In this document: positions 60,048 to 64,000 of the stretch, one piece after another | Layout of the letters: each line of letters begins with the position of its first letter | Position numbering within the stretch: position 1 is the stretch's first letter | Source: Lycium barbarum | Lineage: Eukaryota > Streptophyta > Magnoliopsida > Solanales > Solanaceae | Assembly: GCF_019175385.1 (NCBI RefSeq) | Contig: NC_083346.1 | Location: 55,829,821-55,893,820, forward strand | Reading direction: 5' to 3' | DNA length: 64,000 nt | Notes under the pieces: generated by a model | What the model saw: the letters and a program-made list of their open reading frames with translations, nothing else | Told to the model about the DNA's origin: nothing | The model's database searches: none | Translations under genes and position numbers: made by a program

Positions 60048-63020
60048 AGCAACCACGACTCTGTCACCAGTCGTCAAGAACTTTCAAAAGGCGGATGAAC
60101 TCCCCTTGTCCACAACCTAGATGTCCTTTTGGGGATGCAAAACGTTTTTCTCTATTATTGCCTCGACCCTAATTATTGATCGTACGGGCACCTGCCTTAT
60201 TATCACTAGTAGGCGAACCCTTATCCGTTAACCCATTAATCATTAGCCAATTTTAATTTCTTTAATCATTTATACTTAAAAAATCAATGATCATGTGAAT
60301 GAATAAATAAATAAACTATTCATAATTAATAGATAATATAAGTGCGGAAGTCTAACTATTACACCCCCAAAATTTGAAAGTCATCGTACAAGGACTCTAA
60401 CTAACGATGTCTAAAGAATGAAGTATATCTCAACTATAATAACAAATAATGTCTGGAATAAAAATGGACATCTGGAAAGAGAGATCTTCAGGTGGCATGG
60501 AATGGATAGAAGCTCACCCTCGGATCTGATCGAGCAAACTAGCTTCAAGCTAGAGATGTAATCTGGATGAAATCTCTAGAACACAATCTGCACTCAAAAA
60601 AGGTGCAGCAAGATAGTATCATTACAAACACTATGTACTGGTAAGCATCATAGGCCAACTAAGATTAGTTCACGCATATAAGCGTAAAATCAACAAGATA
60701 AACAGATAGACACTTAACACTCAAACCCAAGTCACAGAATAAGATGAAGACTCTAAACTACAAGTTTGTTAAGTTTCAATAACCTCACCTGATAATCACA
60801 AGTCCAAGTTCCTTCCCTAGGTAGAGTCACTAATCCACAATTTAACTCACTCAATGATCATATCAATACCACAATAGCCGTTTCAGCAAACACACCAAAA
60901 TCATAAACAAACGAGCGCATAATATACAGAGTAAAATGTAATGATGTGCAATGCAATTATGATGATGTGCAATGCAATGCCCTGGCCAAATACACACTGT
61001 ACACACATGCTACTGATGTCATATCTCAGTAGTCATGACTTGCAAGGGACCCATGGTGTCCATGGACCACTCGTTCCGGAACACTCCTTGGACCCGAGCC
61101 ATAAATCCTCCGCCCCGGAAAGAACCTCAGTCATGGATCCACATCATGTATCACTCGTTTCGGAACACTCTTCGGACCCGAGTCACTTATTGCCCCTCGC
61201 CCAAAATTTACCTCGGACTCGAGCTTATACACCCTCCGTTCCGGAAAGAGCCCTCGTTCCCCTCGGACCCAGAGCCACTCGATTATACAAGAAACACTGT
61301 TATATCCCTCTTAATGAGCAATTATCAAGTAGTATATTATTTTCATCGGGAAGATCATATTAGCTTCTCACCACAATTGTCATCAATTTGTATCACAAGT
61401 TCATCAAGAAGATCATATTAACTTCTGCACTATTTCATATCACAATGTATGTCTCAATGTATTTTAATTCATTAGTATGTATGGACTATGAACAACCAGC
61501 AATATCAATGTCACACACAAGGCATCATGACACAAGTCTTCCAACCCATTTCCATCATGCATGAGTGTATGAATGCATAAATGAGTGTAAACGTGGTAAA
61601 TCAATACAAGCCAATAAAGTAACAGTGAAGGTACAAGTCATAAAGCCACAAGTCATGTCAAGACTTGGATCAACTCAGCCATGAAATGAATCATACAATC
61701 ATCTCAACCAACATAATAGTCTATGTCCCTCTTTACTTCCACATGTAGCAAGTACGCCTCACAACTAAGTCTTGTATCTCCAAGAAGCTCAAGTTTTCTA
61801 TATATTATCATCAACAATAAATCAAACATCAAGGGTTTATCTATGTATTATCATAAATATATACATCACAATTCAGGTCTAAAACCAGTACTCCTTCCTT
61901 TCTCCGATGATATGTGTCACAATAAAAGAGAATCGAGTACAATACGACAATTTATGTAATAAGTCTAATCACAATAACGGGGCAACTAGCCACCATCAAC
62001 AACAATCAACCTAATAGAAATCCATCTCGAATCGCCACAGTATAAATACAACTATACCTCATATTTCGGTACATAAAGTAATGGCGACGAGCCCATAAAA
62101 TCAGAAGTCATACCAACCTAACTACTATCCAACCCAAACACCATGTCCGAAGACCTAATCATGCTTTCTCCCATCAATTCTACACAATACATACATTTCG
62201 CTAATCAAAGTCTAACTAAAGTAAGTCGTAACCTACCTCGAATGCAGAACATGAGCCACGAACTACTCCACACGAGTCTTCTATTTTCGAAGCGCCTCAT
62301 AATGGTCAAAGTCTAACAATATGATGCTCAGTAAGCAACAAACCATGTATTTAAACAAGAACAACAATTTGTGGAAGAAGACCCACTTAATTCTACCCCT
62401 TTCAATGGATGAAACCATCATTTAGTGGTGAATTTATCATAACTTCTATCTCTACGATCATTAACCTCCAATTCATAGGTTTCTAATTAACTTTACCCTT
62501 AAAACAGATTTTAGGGCAAAGCTTCCATTTTTATTGGAACCCTGAGTCTCAACATGCAATTCGAACCATAAGAAATCAAATTCTCTTCCTAGAAAGTGAT
62601 AATATATACTCCTAGGTGATTAATCAACAATAAAATCAACATCCCACCAATTATTTAAGGGTTTACTAATTCTAGGGTTCTAGGATTTTCACCCACCATT
62701 GATGGACTTTTAGAATAATCATGGAACTTGAAGAAGAAGGGAAAAGGAATAAATAAATATGGGAGCTTACCCTCCAATATGTTTTCACCAATGAATGGAA
62801 TGAGTTTTTCCTCTTTCTCTCTAGAAACTGACTTTGGGGTCTTGGGAATAAGGGTTCGAAGTTGGGATATTAAAATAGGATAATCTAGCCCCATTAGCCG
62901 CTGTGGCAGTCTCCGGTCCCGCTATAGCAGCCTTTTGGTGGCTATAGCGTACCTGCCAGAACAGTCCGGAGGGTATTTATAGCCCTTTTCCCAAAGTAGA
63001 GGAGCATTTTTTACCCTTTT
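60048..63020 (-). mobile_element. J: probable reverse-oriented LTR of a more distant family
   Basis: No coding region is seen. On the minus strand there is a CTATAAATA box (62974-62982) with GGTAAGC-like (about 62765-62771) and GAGGTAGGTT-like (about 62231-62240) sites downstream. Near 60585-60650 a distant version of the hairpin block occurs (CCAGTACATAGTGTTTGTA, then CTGCAC...GTGCAG). A short tandem region with CGTTCCGGAACACTC and GGACCCGAG units lies at 61065-61280. I could not find either terminus or a target duplication. Confidence 0.5.
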
Positions 63021-63031
63021 CCCAAAGTAGA

Positions 63032-63265
63032 AATTATGCCTTGTCCGGCATAGTTCTCTTGAAATTAAGTTATATAGAAACTATGCCTTGTCCGGCATGG
63101 TTCCGTAGAAATTAAGTTATCCTACGGAATTATGCCTTAAGGCATAGTACTACAGAACTATGCCGGACAAGGCATAGTTTCTATGTAGTTACATAGAAAT
63201 TATACCTTAAGGCATAACTTTGCCCCGAATAGGTATAGTTTTTATGAAAACTTTGCCTTGCGAAA
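63032..63265. repeat. Cluster of palindromes around CTATGCC...GGCATAG
   Basis: Palindromic units occur at 63032-63054, 63079-63102, 63128-63150, 63157-63180 and 63198-63220, with degraded copies to about 63260. The typical form is AACTATGCC-TTGTCC-GGCATAGTT; the spacer reads the other way (GGACAA) in one unit and is TTAA-based in two others. Units are joined by AGAAATTAAGTTAT-like linkers. It may be part of a mobile element; the family is not known to me. Confidence 0.85.
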
Positions 63266-63643
63266 TTGTGTTTTTTTTTTAATTCTGCTGGGTTCGAACC
63301 CAGAATCTCTTATTCCATAGAACAGCGAATAAGGCTGCTTTGGCCCACAAATTTTCATTAAATGAGAAGTAGGGACAAAATTTAAAGACCAGCGATTTGA
63401 GGGTTAAAAATTAAAGACCAATCCATATGAAGGACAATCCGCGCAATTTTTTGTTTTTTAAACAGAAGGTATCCCAAAACACTTTTAAGTTATACAATTT
63501 AACTCATGTACGCTAAACTATAACTCACTTTAGTAGCGACCGGCACAGAACATGAATCTAGAGTAGGGGTTGGGGAATTTATTTTGTAATCTTAATAAGA
63601 TGAAAGTATAGAAGTGCAATAAATATTACTCGTTATAATTTAT
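63266..63643. other. Non-coding stretch with T run and B-box-like palindrome
   Basis: A run of T (63271-63280) is followed by the perfect palindrome CTGGGTTCGAACCCAG (63288-63303), which contains the pol III B-box consensus GGTTCGAACC. No clear A box or tRNA fold is present. The remainder is AT-rich with no open frame or recognised element. Confidence 0.5.
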
Positions 63644-63645
63644 TA

Positions 63646-63904
63646 CTCCCTCCATCCCAATTTATGTGGTACTTTTTGCTTTTCGAGAGCCAATTTGACT
63701 AAACTTTAAAGTTAAATTGGAGTAGATTAGCTCAATATTTTAACATTACAATTTATATATTTGAAAACTACATGAGAAGTACTATAAGTTACAACTTTTC
63801 TCAAATTAATTTGGTGAAAAAATACATCTTATAATATTGGTCAAAGTTCATGCAATTTGAATCTCGAAAAGCAAAAAGTGTCACATAAATTGGGACAGAG
63901 GGAG
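63646..63904. mobile_element. Stowaway-type MITE
   Basis: A 259-bp element with terminal inverted repeats CTCCCTCCATCCCAATTTAT and its near complement ending GGGACAGAGGGAG. It is flanked by TA (63644-63645 and 63905-63906) and has no coding capacity. CTCCCTCC termini with TA duplication are the signature of Stowaway elements mobilised by Tc1/mariner transposases. Confidence 0.95.
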
Positions 63905-63906
63905 TA

Positions 63907-64000
63907 TAACTATGCACAAGAGTAACATTTTACTGGAGGAAACGGAGTTGGTGAAATAGTAAATCCTTAGCCTAACTGTCAGATTAGATTCCCATATTTC
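63907..64000. other. Short terminal stretch, nothing recognised
   Basis: AT-rich sequence after the MITE. No gene, repeat or element edge is visible in these 94 bases. Confidence 0.6.

Noticed and set aside
63288..63303. tRNA gene
   Set aside because: Only a B-box-like palindrome is present. No cloverleaf, acceptor stem or anticodon arm can be formed around it.

Overview
This window is plant genomic DNA made almost entirely of long-terminal-repeat (LTR) retrotransposons of the Ty3/gypsy type, inserted one inside another. I see no intact host gene. The integrase ends in a chromodomain-like tail, most LTRs are 2.5-3.4 kb, the primer sites match initiator tRNA-Met, and a Stowaway-type MITE lies near the right end. 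This fits a chromovirus-rich (Tekay/Del-like) pericentromeric region of a eudicot. Solanaceae is my guess from general familiarity with such LTRs and is not proven here.

Layout. Element names are mine, and boundaries marked TSD are supported by matching 5-bp target-site duplications. E1 (+, 1-8410, 5' part outside the window) has its pol gene split by solo LTR S1 (-, 861-4095, TSD TATAC). Next come a truncated LTR F (-, 8411 to about 10185) and a decayed DUF4283/CCHC retroelement gene (-, about 10200-11816). LTR C' (-, 11950-12207 and 54199-55310) is split by solo LTR C (+, 12208-54193, TSD TCCTA). C is itself split twice. The first insert is E2 (-, 12388-32411, TSD GAAAT), which carries B (+, 18596-27722, TSD TATAT). 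The second is D (-, 33250-52288, TSD ATAGA), which carries E (+, 36454-45618, TSD GAATG) and an LTR scrap S2 (50502-51383). To the right, LTR H (-, to 59694) holds solo LTR G (+, 55809-58679, TSD AACCC) and lies within LTR I (+, ends 60047). The last 4 kb holds a probable reverse LTR J, a palindrome cluster and a MITE. The inferred insertion order I > H > C' > C > D > E is six levels deep.

Coding content. Only E1 and E2 retain recognisable reverse transcriptase, RNase H or integrase, and both are broken. B has gag but no pol. E has a gag lacking its capsid core plus only the pol tail. D has no coding region, yet keeps LTRs, primer site, polypurine tract and a leader hairpin. B, D and E are therefore non-autonomous and would depend on proteins supplied in trans.

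The most interesting signals lie in non-coding parts. (1) An approximately 60-nt block in at least 13 LTR copies folds into up to three hairpins that keep pairing while their bases change together. (2) A further covarying hairpin lies downstream in most families. (3) A leader hairpin with a frequently self-complementary loop follows the primer site in four elements, resembling a retroviral dimerisation/packaging signal. (4) Splice-donor-like and acceptor-like sites are positionally conserved inside the LTRs. (5) Each family has its own hairpin-encoding minisatellite. All comparisons were made by eye; no alignment or folding program was run.
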